Source: Oligoflexia bacterium (lineage in GTDB: Bacteria > Bdellovibrionota > UBA1018). Taken from it: a DNA stretch of 64,000 bases. Shown here piece after piece: positions 1 through 7,698 of the stretch. Position numbers and translations under genes: made by a program. Position 1 is the stretch's first letter, and each line of letters opens with the position of its first letter. The notes under the pieces are model-generated. The model had not been told where the DNA came from. It was given only the letters and a program-made list of their open reading frames with translations, and searched no databases. The stretch spans positions 1 to 64,000 of the forward strand of contig JACMNQ010000025.1 of NCBI GenBank assembly GCA_014378465.1, given 5' to 3'.

Positions 1-156
1 CGGACAAAGCCCGGTGTAATTGGAGCCGGACTTTCTCAGAACGACGTGCTCACCGATCACTTCGATGATGTTGACCGCGTCCTTGATCTTCTGAAGGAGA
101 TCATGCGGGATCTTGCGACTGCCGGAACCCGAACCCGAACCGGTGATGACGCTCAT
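1..156 (-). CDS. dnaG: DNA primase DnaG, N-terminal fragment (runs off the window)
   Basis: Only the first 52 codons are present. After a Gly-Ser-rich leader (about residues 5-13) the reading IPHDLLQKIKDAVNIIEVIG, followed by a Val-rich stretch and SNYTGLCP, matches the start of bacterial primase, where the GLCPFH segment begins the CHC2 zinc finger. DnaG makes RNA primers at the replication fork. The ATG at 154-156 overlaps the TGA of the upstream mpg gene (ATGA), so the two are translationally coupled. It is the last visible gene of an rpsU-yqeY-mpg-dnaG run, a variant of the classical rpsU-dnaG-rpoD operon. The Gly-Ser leader is not usual for the family. The rest of the protein lies outside the window. 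Confidence 0.88.
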   Translation of the reverse strand, partial: MSVITGSGSGSGSRKIPHDLLQKIKDAVNIIEVIGEHVVLRKSGSNYTGLCP

Positions 157-884
157 GCTGCACTCACCGATCTGCCAGGCTTTGCAGACTTGACTGACCG
201 AGTCAGCCTGCTTTCAAGAAGCGGCTTCGCCAGCTTGTTGAGCGGAGACTTGCCGACGAACCGGTTGCCCGTGATGAAGAAGCGCCAGTACTGCTCGGTC
301 CCCTTACTGATGCCGACGCGTGGAGAGACACTCACCTGCTCGGGTTCAAAGCCCTGCTCCACGACGAAGAGCTCAGGACCTTTCAAGGACTGGCCGTTAT
401 GTATGAGTTCGATGCCGAGTGCCTGACAGAGACGACCTGGGCCATTGGTCCATTGAGATCCGGCGAGGAGAACGCGGCGCTTTTGCATGAGTGCGTTGCC
501 GTGCAGCGGTTCCACCGCACGAATCAGGACGGCACCAGGATAGCCCTTTCGCTCGGTCACGAAGTTGAGCATTTCGTACATGCCGTAGATGAAATAGACA
601 TACGCCACTCCCGGCTTGCCAAACATGATCGCGCAACGAGGGGTCTCCCCTTTCGCACAATGAGAAGCCGGGTCAGTCCCGTGATAAGCTTCGGTCTCGA
701 CAATGCGAGCCGCAGTCACTTGAGCTCTGGGATCATCCAGGGCGTACCGAGGCGCAGAGCGCACGACCAGCACTTTCCCGAGAAGATCACGCGCGACCTG
801 AGTTGTGTCGCGCTCATAGAAGCTCTGAGGCAGAGACTTCAGTCTCTTGCTCAGTTTGAATGGCTTGAGTGACGAGATGGGCAA
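153..884 (-). CDS. mpg: DNA-3-methyladenine glycosylase, AAG/MPG family
   Basis: This 243-aa protein has the AAG/MPG hallmarks: the DLLGK entry (residues 33-37), IVETEAYHG (61-69) holding the catalytic Glu and Tyr, TPRCAIMFGKPG (81-92), and YVYFIYGMYEMLNFVTE (95-111), the nucleotide-flipping strand and helix. The family excises alkylated bases such as 3-methyladenine and hypoxanthine for base-excision repair. The length is normal apart from about 20 extra basic residues at the N terminus. The start drawn is a TTG with a GGGGGAG run unusually close to it, so a slightly later start is possible. It lies between yqeY and dnaG and overlaps dnaG by 4 bp, which places a repair enzyme inside the macromolecular-synthesis operon. 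Confidence 0.9.
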   Translation of the reverse strand: MPISSLKPFKLSKRLKSLPQSFYERDTTQVARDLLGKVLVVRSAPRYALDDPRAQVTAARIVETEAYHGTDPASHCAKGETPRCAIMFGKPGVAYVYFIYGMYEMLNFVTERKGYPGAVLIRAVEPLHGNALMQKRRVLLAGSQWTNGPGRLCQALGIELIHNGQSLKGPELFVVEQGFEPEQVSVSPRVGISKGTEQYWRFFITGNRFVGKSPLNKLAKPLLESRLTRSVKSAKPGRSVSAA

Positions 885-937
885 ACTCCCCCATGTGAAT
901 GGCGATGACGACGATGACAGGACTCGAGACCGGCCGA

Positions 938-1423
938 TCAGCCGAGGCGTTCCTTGACGATCTGCTGGACGAGTTTTCCGTCCGCTTTACCTTGAACTTT
1001 CGGCATCAGAAGCTTCATGACATTCCCGATGTCCTTGGCGCTGGCGGCTTTGGATTCGGTCACAGCCCAGTCCACGACTTTGCGGATTTCGGCTTCGTCC
1101 ATCTGCTTGGGCATGAAGGTGAGCAGGAATTTGAGTTCCGCTTCTTCTTTGACCACGAGATCGTCGCGTCCACCGGTCCTGAACTGCTCGATCGAATCCT
1201 GGCGCTGCTTCATGGCAGTGGAGATGATCTTTTCGATGCCGGCGTCGTCGAGATCAATGCGATCATCAATCTCTTTCTTGCGGATGGCGGCGTGAAGAGT
1301 GCGGGAGTACTGGACCTTGTCCTTGTCGCCGGATTTCATCGCGGCTTTGAGGCCTTCCGAGAGAGTTTCCTTGATCTTCGAAGGGACCGTCGCTTTAGGA
1401 GTCGTGCTGGTTTCTGGCGCCAT
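938..1423 (-). CDS. yqeY: GatB/YqeY domain protein
   Basis: A 161-aa protein of the YqeY family, resembling the tRNA-binding tail domain of the GatB amidotransferase subunit. Visible family features are the N-terminal helix with LKAAMKSGDKDKVQYSRTLH, the EEAELKFLLTFMPKQMDEAE segment and the C-terminal GKADGKLVQQIVKERL. A role in tRNA or amidotransferase function is commonly suggested but not settled. GGAG stands 9 nt before the ATG. Its place between rpsU and dnaG is a recurrent arrangement in bacteria and supports the call. Confidence 0.9.
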   Translation of the reverse strand: MAPETSTTPKATVPSKIKETLSEGLKAAMKSGDKDKVQYSRTLHAAIRKKEIDDRIDLDDAGIEKIISTAMKQRQDSIEQFRTGGRDDLVVKEEAELKFLLTFMPKQMDEAEIRKVVDWAVTESKAASAKDIGNVMKLLMPKVQGKADGKLVQQIVKERLG

Positions 1424-1468
1424 GAGAGATTCTCCGCAAATTTTCTGGTTTGAAGCTGATTAAATGGG

Positions 1469-1548
1469 AAGGGCCTCACTTCGCTTTCATTCAGACCGCC
1501 GGCAAACCGCCGGAGGGGCATGAAGATGAACGCAAGAATGAGGCCCTT
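1469..1548 (-). terminator. Inverted repeat between rpsU and yqeY; possible attenuator or processing site
   Basis: Ten-base arms at 1469-1478 and 1539-1548 (aagggcctca / tgaggccctt) are perfectly complementary. They enclose about 60 nt with a small internal hairpin, CCGGC-aaacc-GCCGG at 1500-1514, and further partial pairing. No T-run follows on the minus strand, so it does not look like a simple intrinsic terminator. By analogy with the rpsU-dnaG-rpoD operon it may trim transcription or mark RNA processing, so that S21 is made in excess over yqeY, mpg and dnaG. That role is inferred from position and structure only. Confidence 0.45.
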
Positions 1549-1568
1549 ACAGAACAGAAGACCAAAGG

Positions 1569-1766
1569 TTACGACCTAGGGCCTCGAGCTTTTTTTACAA
1601 GACGCTTACGAGCTGCAACAGCTTTCTTCTTACGTTTGACGGAAGGCTTTTCATAGGCTTCACGTTTACGAACTTCAGAAAGGATGCCGGCTTTTTCACA
1701 CTGCTTCTTGAATTTCTTCAGAGCAGCTTCGAAGGAATCACCTTCACGAATCATGATACCTGGCAT
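1569..1766 (-). CDS. rpsU: 30S ribosomal protein S21
   Basis: This 65-aa, very basic protein begins [20 protein letters not shown] and ends in a Lys/Arg-rich tail, the pattern and length of bacterial S21. S21 sits on the 30S platform near the anti-Shine-Dalgarno end of 16S rRNA and assists initiation. The start has a strong ribosome-binding site (GGGAGGTG, 8 nt upstream), fitting high expression. It leads the rpsU-yqeY-mpg-dnaG run, with its own promoter candidate in the tail of the mevalonate kinase gene. Confidence 0.95.
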   Translation of the reverse strand: MPGIMIREGDSFEAALKKFKKQCEKAGILSEVRKREAYEKPSVKRKKKAVAARKRLVKKARGPRS

Positions 1767-1817
1767 ATTGAATCACCTCCCATCCGCTTGAATTTCAAAA
1801 TAATTTTGAGTTGGATC

Positions 1818-1847
1818 CTTATAGCCTGAATTACCGCCAGAGCGCAA
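1818..1847 (-). promoter_or_regulatory. Sigma-70-type promoter candidate for rpsU
   Basis: On the minus strand TTGCGC (1842-1847) and TATAAG (1818-1823) are separated by 18 nt, close to the -35/-10 consensus, and lie about 50 nt before the S21 start codon. The -35 element falls within the last codons of the mevalonate kinase gene, so rpsU may be transcribed both from here and by read-through from the mevalonate operon. Confidence 0.5.
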
Positions 1848-2682
1848 CCACATAGCCCCCGCCGCCTGAACCTGTCAGCTTCGCCGCGAGTGCGCCTTGA
1901 TTTCTGAGCTGCTCGATCAGGTTTTCAGTTCCTTCGGGAACGAGCTGCCAGTGCGCAAAAGCCTCCTGCCCGTGAGTCAGACCTCGAGCCAGAATTTCAA
2001 GAGCTTCAGAATCATTCATGCAGGAATCAAAGCGAATCAATCCTTCCGTGCAGTCGCGAGCCGCCTGGCTCATCAACTCATCGATCTTCATGGCTAAAAC
2101 GGGAGAAGATTCCCGGAGCTCACGGACTTTCCGGACGCAGTCACTCGTTCGGGCCCGAACGCCCGTGTCGTGAAAGGTGAACCTGGGCAATCTCTTGATT
2201 CCGAGGGGCCTTCCGCCTCCGTCCATGCTGAATGCGATCGGCTCGCCTGCCAGGGCGACGGCAATATCCATCCCGCTGCTTTGGCCGTGGAAGCGGTGTT
2301 CCAAACTTCGAGCGAATTCGAACTGTTCGGCCTTCGGGATCTGCAGTGGCTCGGCCAACCAACGCGTGATCGCCACACAAAGAGCAGCCGAAGAACCGAG
2401 CCCAGCTCCCAAGGGGATCGTGCTCTCCAGGCGAAAGTTTCCTTCGGGCAGGGAAAAGGTCTGCACTTGATCCTGTACGGCATGCAGAAGCTCTTCGATC
2501 ACTTGAACGGCGGGAGGAGGCGTGATCACCAGCTTGCCAGTTCGTCCAGGCATGAACTCCGCACTGAGAAAAAAATCCGGATGCGGAAGCGCCACCGCTC
2601 CCCCACCGCGAAGAACCGTGTGCTCGCCGGCCAGAACCCATTTGCCGGGAACTCGAACTTGATACTTCGGCCAGTCGTTCAT
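1831..2682 (-). CDS. mvk: Mevalonate kinase (GHMP kinase)
   Basis: A GHMP-superfamily kinase phosphorylating mevalonate at C5. Using the ATG at 2682 (283 aa), motif 1 is VPGKWVLAGEHTVL (11-24), motif 2, the ATP loop, is PLGAGLGSSAAL (about 90-102), and motif 3 is LTGSGGGGYVVAL at the C terminus. The open frame continues 36 codons upstream, but those overlap mvaD. The ATG at 2682 overlaps the mvaD stop as ATGA and gives the normal N terminus, so it is preferred. Assignment to mevalonate rather than phosphomevalonate rests on the HTVLRGG motif and on the second GHMP kinase two genes upstream, which fits phosphomevalonate kinase better. The two kinase labels could in principle be swapped. Confidence 0.82.
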   Translation of the reverse strand: MNDWPKYQVRVPGKWVLAGEHTVLRGGGAVALPHPDFFLSAEFMPGRTGKLVITPPPAVQVIEELLHAVQDQVQTFSLPEGNFRLESTIPLGAGLGSSAALCVAITRWLAEPLQIPKAEQFEFARSLEHRFHGQSSGMDIAVALAGEPIAFSMDGGGRPLGIKRLPRFTFHDTGVRARTSDCVRKVRELRESSPVLAMKIDELMSQAARDCTEGLIRFDSCMNDSEALEILARGLTHGQEAFAHWQLVPEGTENLIEQLRNQGALAAKLTGSGGGGYVVALWR

Positions 2683-3785
2683 GAAGTTCCAACTGGTTTC
2701 GTCAATGCCGGAAGCACCTTCGCGCCCGTGCCCTGAGTGTCCTGCAGAATCTCGAATTCGGGAAAGGCTTTGTTCAGAATGGTCTGCCACTTCGTCGCTT
2801 CAGCAGCCGCGACCAGGATGTGCACATTCGCTCCCGCATCCATCGTCACGATCGGAGGAGTGAGTTCAGAACCTTCAGCTCCCCCTTCCTGAATGTAAGG
2901 AGCCAGCCACTTGATCACTTTCAAAGTTCCGGGCTCCCAGTAGGTGAAAGGGTCCGAACAGGTGTGAAACAGGCTGTGCATTTCCCACATTTCAGCCCAC
3001 GCCACGCGAGAGAGGGTGATGATGTCACCTTCCCCCAGGGCGGCTTCGACCGTCTTGAGGCGTTCAGCGACTCTCTCCGTCCGACCTTCCCAGAGTGGAG
3101 AGGTCTGCACCAGGTGATGAGCCTGGGTCGAAGTCACGGGCTTGGGTCCGGTGGCGATGAGCACGACGAAATCCACCATCTCCGGCATGGGAGTGATCAA
3201 CCCCGCGGCCGCACCTTTTTCCCAGAGCACCCACGGTCCTTCAAAAGATCGACACGAGCTCCCCGACCCCTGACGAGACACTTTGGCGAATGAGCGTCTG
3301 AACTCGAGATTTTCTTCCCAGACCTTCGTGAAAGCCTTCGGGTCCAGTGCACTGTGAAGTGCCGTACCGAAAGTGAGTGCCGCAAAACTGGACGCGCTTG
3401 AGGCAATCCCCGAATCAGCTGGAAAGGTGTTGGCCGTGCGGATCTCAACTGGCGTGATGGGAGCGAGGGAGAGGCCGTGGACCGGAAAAAGTTCAAACAC
3501 CGCCGCGAGCACGCGTTCGTGATGCCGAATGACTTTCAGAATGCCGGCTTCCGTGAGTTTCGGAACTCGCACGGCTCCCGAAAATGTTCCTGAAGGAAGC
3601 TCAGCGGGCGCTTCCGCCAGCCAGCGTGTGGCAGTCGCGGTCTCGGTGATTTCCACATAAGTGCAGAGCTGATTGAGAGTCATGGACAGGCTGCCATTGG
3701 CAGGAAGATTCAAAGCGGGGTCCACTTTGCCCATGTATTTGATCAAAGCGATGTTGGATGGAGCGCTCACTCGGGTCTGACGCAT
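2679..3785 (-). CDS. mvaD: Diphosphomevalonate decarboxylase
   Basis: This 368-aa protein begins with SAPSNIALIKYMGK, the diagnostic N terminus of diphosphomevalonate decarboxylase (APSNIALIKYWGK in most members). It continues with TFPADSGIASSASSFAALT, the phosphate loop and catalytic region, then GSGSSCRSFEG and, near the end, MDAGANVHIL. The enzyme converts mevalonate diphosphate to isopentenyl diphosphate in an ATP-dependent decarboxylation. A Met replaces the usual Trp in the KYWGK motif. It overlaps the upstream kinase by 19 bp and the downstream mevalonate kinase by 4 bp, placing it firmly in the operon. Confidence 0.93.
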   Translation of the reverse strand: MRQTRVSAPSNIALIKYMGKVDPALNLPANGSLSMTLNQLCTYVEITETATATRWLAEAPAELPSGTFSGAVRVPKLTEAGILKVIRHHERVLAAVFELFPVHGLSLAPITPVEIRTANTFPADSGIASSASSFAALTFGTALHSALDPKAFTKVWEENLEFRRSFAKVSRQGSGSSCRSFEGPWVLWEKGAAAGLITPMPEMVDFVVLIATGPKPVTSTQAHHLVQTSPLWEGRTERVAERLKTVEAALGEGDIITLSRVAWAEMWEMHSLFHTCSDPFTYWEPGTLKVIKWLAPYIQEGGAEGSELTPPIVTMDAGANVHILVAAAEATKWQTILNKAFPEFEILQDTQGTGAKVLPALTKPVGTS

Positions 3786-4711
3786 TGGATCCCCTGGGCT
3801 GGAAAGCAGTGTTCTGAAATCAACCGAAGTCCACGCGACTCGGCTGCTGACATGATCTTAGACCGATCGGCGGATTTTTCACAGAGGAGGATCATCGAGT
3901 CCGACTGCATGGCGCCGGCGCCCTTGATGCCGAGAACTCCAGAAATCTTGCCCAGGATCTTGCGATCCTCATGAGCCGACGGATTTTCAAAACCCAGCTC
4001 ATGAAGCGCGTCCGCGTACTGACCCAGACACTGGCCGAGCCTTGCCCGATCTCCTGCTCGGATAGCCGCAATGCCGTCAAAGAGGGGCTTTTCGAGCGAC
4101 TCCGTCGAAAAATTTTGAAGTTTCGCCAGATGTTCATGCGTGGCGACTTTACGGCCCGCGATTCCGGTCGCCGAAAAAATCAGAAAATCCGACCAGCTGA
4201 GAGCCTGGGTGAGATCTTCCGTCGTTGCCTTCGTCGGATCAAAGAGTTGCACTCCTCCCTGCCACTGCGCCACGAGATCGGCACCACTGGGAGGAATTCC
4301 GGCAGCACCGGCGGCGTCGGCTGAAACCGGCGACTCAGACGGAGTCATCAACTTCCGGTAAAGTTCCCACGCCCGCTTCCAGCCCACCTGTCCCAGCTCC
4401 AGCTCAACGAGCAGGGCGAACTGGGCGGTAGACGCACCGAAGCCCCCGGCGCCCAGAAGCGGATCAATGAATTCGAAGGGAATGTCAGATGGATTCTTGC
4501 AGGCCCAGTGAAGAAAACGTCCTGCAGGACTGGCTGGAGCGTACTCCGTGTGATTGGTCTTTCCGACGACTGAGCCGTTTCTCGCGGCGGAACGAAGCGC
4601 AAACCGTGGAGAAGTTGCTGCCACCAAGGCAGGCAGGCCCCTGAGGACCGCGTACTCTCCGAGGATGAAGACTTTTCCCGCGATGCTGTAATCTACCCCT
4701 GCAGTGTTCAC
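3767..4711 (-). CDS. mvaK2: Phosphomevalonate kinase-like GHMP kinase
   Basis: A 314-aa GHMP kinase with motif 1 GKVFILGEYAVLRGLPALVAA (about 12-32), a glycine-rich ATP loop GAGGFGASTAQFALL (about 87-101) and PPSGADLVAQWQGGVQLFD (about 144-162), resembling the SGADVAAS-Y-GG segment of phosphomevalonate kinases. The C terminus carries GIKGAGAMQSDSMILL in place of the usual GAGGGGD motif. With a mevalonate kinase and mvaD downstream, the missing step is phosphomevalonate to diphosphomevalonate, so this is the logical enzyme. It starts 10 bp after the lactone oxidase-like gene. The specific substrate is inferred; GHMP membership is clear. Confidence 0.75.
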   Translation of the reverse strand: MNTAGVDYSIAGKVFILGEYAVLRGLPALVAATSPRFALRSAARNGSVVGKTNHTEYAPASPAGRFLHWACKNPSDIPFEFIDPLLGAGGFGASTAQFALLVELELGQVGWKRAWELYRKLMTPSESPVSADAAGAAGIPPSGADLVAQWQGGVQLFDPTKATTEDLTQALSWSDFLIFSATGIAGRKVATHEHLAKLQNFSTESLEKPLFDGIAAIRAGDRARLGQCLGQYADALHELGFENPSAHEDRKILGKISGVLGIKGAGAMQSDSMILLCEKSADRSKIMSAAESRGLRLISEHCFPAQGIQCVRPE

Positions 4712-4720
4712 TCCATGGTC

Positions 4721-6082
4721 CTAACGAACTTTTGACCATTGGGCAATGCTGCGCTCATGAACGGGTCGGAGCAGTCCTTTCAGGGACTCGTTCAGGAAGT
4801 GCCCACCCGGATCCAACTTCTGTCTGACTTCAAGAAACGCATTCCATTTCGGATAGACCGTGGCGAGGTACTCGGCACCGGCAGAGTGCCATTTCCCCCA
4901 GTGAGGTCGACCCTGGTACTTCTGGAAGATTTCCTGTGCCGCCTCGAAGTAGGGGCGAAAATCCTGACTGATGTAATTATGAAGGGCAAAGTAGACACTG
5001 TCCCGGCCCGAGGCGGGCGAAAGCCAGATCGAGTCTCCTTTGACGAAACGGATCTCGATGGGAAAGAGGGTCTGAAAGTTTCGAGCGCGGATCATCGCCT
5101 TGAGTTCAGAAAAGACTTCCGTGAAACAGTCGAGAGGAACGCTGTACTCCATCTCCATGAATCTCACATTCCTCTCACTTGGAAAAATCTCGTGCGCCCA
5201 GCCGATGTCCGTCCGCGCGGTCACGAACTTTTTCAGGAGCGCATCGGTTGCAAGGTACTTTCCCGTGACTCCCGCGAACTGGTTGAACTTCTCGTAGAGC
5301 CAGTTTTCGAGCACGTGATCATTGAATCTCTTTGAGAACTTTTCCAGGGGTGTTGAAGGTGTTGGCTCCTCATTCGTCGGGTCCATGGTTTTCACGATCG
5401 CCCAGTCACCGAGCGGAAAGTAGAATAGCTCCAGATGTCGATGCTTGTGCAGGCGCTCACCCATCCTCTCGAGTGCCACGTTCATTTCTTCGGGTGCGGT
5501 CGAAACTTTGAGCCGGTAGGCGGGCACGAGCTGAAGTTTCGCTTCCGTGATGACGCCGCAGGTGCCAAAGGCGACCCGGCAGGCATTGAAAAGGTCTCGG
5601 TCGGTCACCTCGCTCAGCGTGAGTACATCCCCACTGGCGAGAACCATTTTGAAGTCCACGAGCTGATTGCTCATCGACTGCAGAGTGATGCCCGTTCCAT
5701 GCGTGCCCGTGCTCAGAGCGCCCGCGAGAGTCTGGGTGTGAATATCACCCTGATTTCTGAGGGACAGACCCACCGCGAAGGCTGCGGCCGAAAAATCCGA
5801 GAGTCGAGTGCCGGCGTATGCCTGAACAGTTTTGGTGGCAGAGTCGACTGAGATCAGACCTTGGAGCCGACCCAGACTCAGGAGTGTACCTGAAGTCGGG
5901 ATCAGCTCCGTCCACGAATGGCGAGCACCCATGGGACGCAGAACTCGCGCTTCACGAATCGCGAGCTGTACCGCCTCAGTCGAATCAGGGCTGATGATTT
6001 CATGAGGGGTGAATTCAATGTTCCCCGCCCAATTCTTCACTTTCCGATTCTTCAGCGGTGAGAGCGTTTTCGGCTTCGTCAT
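4721..6082 (-). CDS. FAD-binding lactone oxidase-like protein (D-arabinonolactone / L-gulonolactone oxidase family)
   Basis: This 453-aa protein has the VAO-type FAD domain followed by an ALO-type C-terminal domain. RPMGARHSW (about 49-57) is where family members attach FAD to His, and TLAGALSTGTHGTG (about 118-131) is the FAD-contact loop. The C-terminal signature HWGKWHS (about 397-403), YPKW, and LDPGGHFLNESL is typical of sugar-lactone and alditol oxidases. It would oxidise a sugar alcohol or aldonolactone using O2. The exact substrate cannot be read from the sequence. It is coupled to the PLP protein upstream (ATGA overlap) and 10 bp from the phosphomevalonate kinase. Related oxidase/PLP pairs occur in actinobacteria, but pairing inside a mevalonate operon is unusual. 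Confidence 0.8.
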   Translation of the reverse strand: MTKPKTLSPLKNRKVKNWAGNIEFTPHEIISPDSTEAVQLAIREARVLRPMGARHSWTELIPTSGTLLSLGRLQGLISVDSATKTVQAYAGTRLSDFSAAAFAVGLSLRNQGDIHTQTLAGALSTGTHGTGITLQSMSNQLVDFKMVLASGDVLTLSEVTDRDLFNACRVAFGTCGVITEAKLQLVPAYRLKVSTAPEEMNVALERMGERLHKHRHLELFYFPLGDWAIVKTMDPTNEEPTPSTPLEKFSKRFNDHVLENWLYEKFNQFAGVTGKYLATDALLKKFVTARTDIGWAHEIFPSERNVRFMEMEYSVPLDCFTEVFSELKAMIRARNFQTLFPIEIRFVKGDSIWLSPASGRDSVYFALHNYISQDFRPYFEAAQEIFQKYQGRPHWGKWHSAGAEYLATVYPKWNAFLEVRQKLDPGGHFLNESLKGLLRPVHERSIAQWSKVR

Positions 6083-7278
6083 GTGAAGGCCTTCCCTTCT
6101 CCTCGGTAAGTGGCAACCTTTCCTTCGTAAACTCCCTTTCGAATCAGATGGATTTCATTGAAGCGCTCGCAGGGCTCACCCGCTTTGGCGTGCCTCATGA
6201 AGATCAGGTCTCCGACTTTGGAGGCCGCTCCAGGGGGGATCTTGCCGCCAGGGAACCGTCTCTGCCGAAAAGGAGTCTGCACTTCTCCCGCGCCTTCATG
6301 AGTCAGGAGCTCGATGCCTTCAGGCAGATAGGGTTTCGGGAGTTTGCTGGGATCACGGGATCCACTGGCCACGTAGCCCCCTCCTTGCGCTGTCAGCACT
6401 CCTTTGAGCGGAGCGCGCACGACCGGAAGCGTGAATCCCATCGCCGGCTTCAGGCTGAAACTCCGGTAGTGATCAAAGAGCCAGGGCGCATAGAAGGCTG
6501 ATCCGACCGTGATTTCCGTCACGATTTCTTCCTGCGAAGTCAGCTGCAGACTGCCGGTCCCGCCTCCATTCACGAAACGAAGCGTATGGCCCTCATTCCT
6601 GAGCAGTTCCACCATCCGCTTTCTCCGCTTCCGGAGTTGCGAAACTGAAACTTTCTGAAGAAAGCGCACGAGTGGAGAACTTCGGTCCCCCACTCCCGCG
6701 ATCTGGGCCTCGTAGCCCATGGCTCCGACCAGTTCCAGATGGGAACACAAGCGAAGTACTGAAAGAAACTCGCGCAATTTTTCACAGGTATTCAAAGCTG
6801 ATCGGTAGACCCCGAATCGGAGGCCCGGGAGCTCCATCGAAAGATCAAGATCCACACAGACGTGCAAGCGCGTTCCCGCCTGCGCGGCGATTTTTTCGAG
6901 CAGCTTGAGGTGTTCGGGAAGGTCCACCATCAAAGTGATCTCGGAAGGATCTCTCGCCAGGCACTTCAGGGACACTTCGTCCCAGGTGGGATAGCCCATC
7001 AGAAGATCTCGAAAGCCGAGAGAACGCAGGTGAAGTGCTTCGGGGAGAGTGTAAGTCATGAGGCCCCGAAAGACGGGTGAGGACTCGAGAATCGTTCGAA
7101 TGATTTTGACGGAGCGCAGGGACTTCGTGGCGACGCGAATCGTCTTGTCTCCCGCATTTTTGAGGACCCAGTCCCGGTTGGCTTCGAAGGCGTCGAGATC
7201 CAAGAACAGGCAAGGCGACGAGATCGTCTGGAGAGCCTTGATGTAGTTCTCATGGGTTTGCTGAAGAGAGTTCAACAT
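6079..7278 (-). CDS. PLP-dependent amino acid aldolase/deaminase-like protein (alanine racemase-fold, DSD1/D-threonine aldolase family)
   Basis: A 399-aa fold-type III PLP protein. TPCLFLDLD-like strand SSPCLFLDLDAFEANRDW (20-37) and IRVATKSLRS (about 47-56), with the PLP Lys in TKS, form the N-terminal barrel. FVNGGGTGSLQ (about 236-246) binds the cofactor phosphate. The C-terminal EGAGEVQTP and DLIFMRHAKAGEPCERF segments resemble the metal-binding region of this family. Known relatives cleave beta-hydroxy-D-amino acids or deaminate D-serine; which applies here is unknown. The stop overlaps the start of the oxidase gene by 4 bp, indicating co-translation. No obvious link to isoprenoid synthesis is known to me. 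Confidence 0.78.
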   Translation of the reverse strand: MLNSLQQTHENYIKALQTISSPCLFLDLDAFEANRDWVLKNAGDKTIRVATKSLRSVKIIRTILESSPVFRGLMTYTLPEALHLRSLGFRDLLMGYPTWDEVSLKCLARDPSEITLMVDLPEHLKLLEKIAAQAGTRLHVCVDLDLSMELPGLRFGVYRSALNTCEKLREFLSVLRLCSHLELVGAMGYEAQIAGVGDRSSPLVRFLQKVSVSQLRKRRKRMVELLRNEGHTLRFVNGGGTGSLQLTSQEEIVTEITVGSAFYAPWLFDHYRSFSLKPAMGFTLPVVRAPLKGVLTAQGGGYVASGSRDPSKLPKPYLPEGIELLTHEGAGEVQTPFRQRRFPGGKIPPGAASKVGDLIFMRHAKAGEPCERFNEIHLIRKGVYEGKVATYRGEGKAFT

Positions 7279-7379
7279 GATCTCGTTTGCCCTGCTTCCC
7301 GCTCATCAATTATCACGAAGGCGCAGAGCGCAGCACGAGCAATCGCCTGTTCCTCAAGCCGTCACTGTGGCTTGCGCAC

Positions 7380-7689
7380 TCAGTCCAGACTGAACCGGGC
7401 GCCTTTGACTCGGTTCTCCACCGGGTTGATGAGATCATTGAGTGCGCCGCGAAAATCGCATTTCTTCAGTTGAATCTGATTGAATGCCGCGTTGAGAAGA
7501 TCCGACTCTTTGAAGTCGCATTCAGTCAGGTCCGCCTGCAGAAAACCAACGTCGCGCAGGCTGCACCAGAAGCTTGCACTGTTGAAGGGACGGATTCTTG
7601 ATCAGAGCATTGTCCAGCGTCGCATTGCTCAGGTCCGTCTGAAGGAATCTGCAGTCAACGATTCGGGCGCGAGTGGTCTTTTTCGTCAA
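7380..7689 (-). pseudogene. Pentapeptide-repeat protein remnant with a frameshift
   Basis: Reading from a TTG at 7689, the frame gives IVDCRFLQTDLSNATLDNAL, with a central Leu/Phe/Ile every five residues, up to about 7570. The five-residue register then continues in another frame (FLQADLTECDFKESDLLNAA and QLKKCDF) to a TGA at 7380-7382, ending near NRVKGARFSLD, a normal C-terminal motif of Qnr/YjbI-type proteins. The spacing of the central residues across 7559-7570 is 13 instead of 15 nt, consistent with a 2-nt deletion. The usual residues after the KGARFS motif are also missing. The gene lies between mvaA and the PLP gene, and no clear start codon or ribosome-binding site remains. A sequencing error is possible but would not explain the short ends. 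Confidence 0.72.
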
Positions 7690-7698
7690 AAATTCGAT

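Noticed and set aside
121-141. gaacccgaacccgaac microsatellite
   Set aside because: It encodes the Gly-Ser leader of DnaG and is short.
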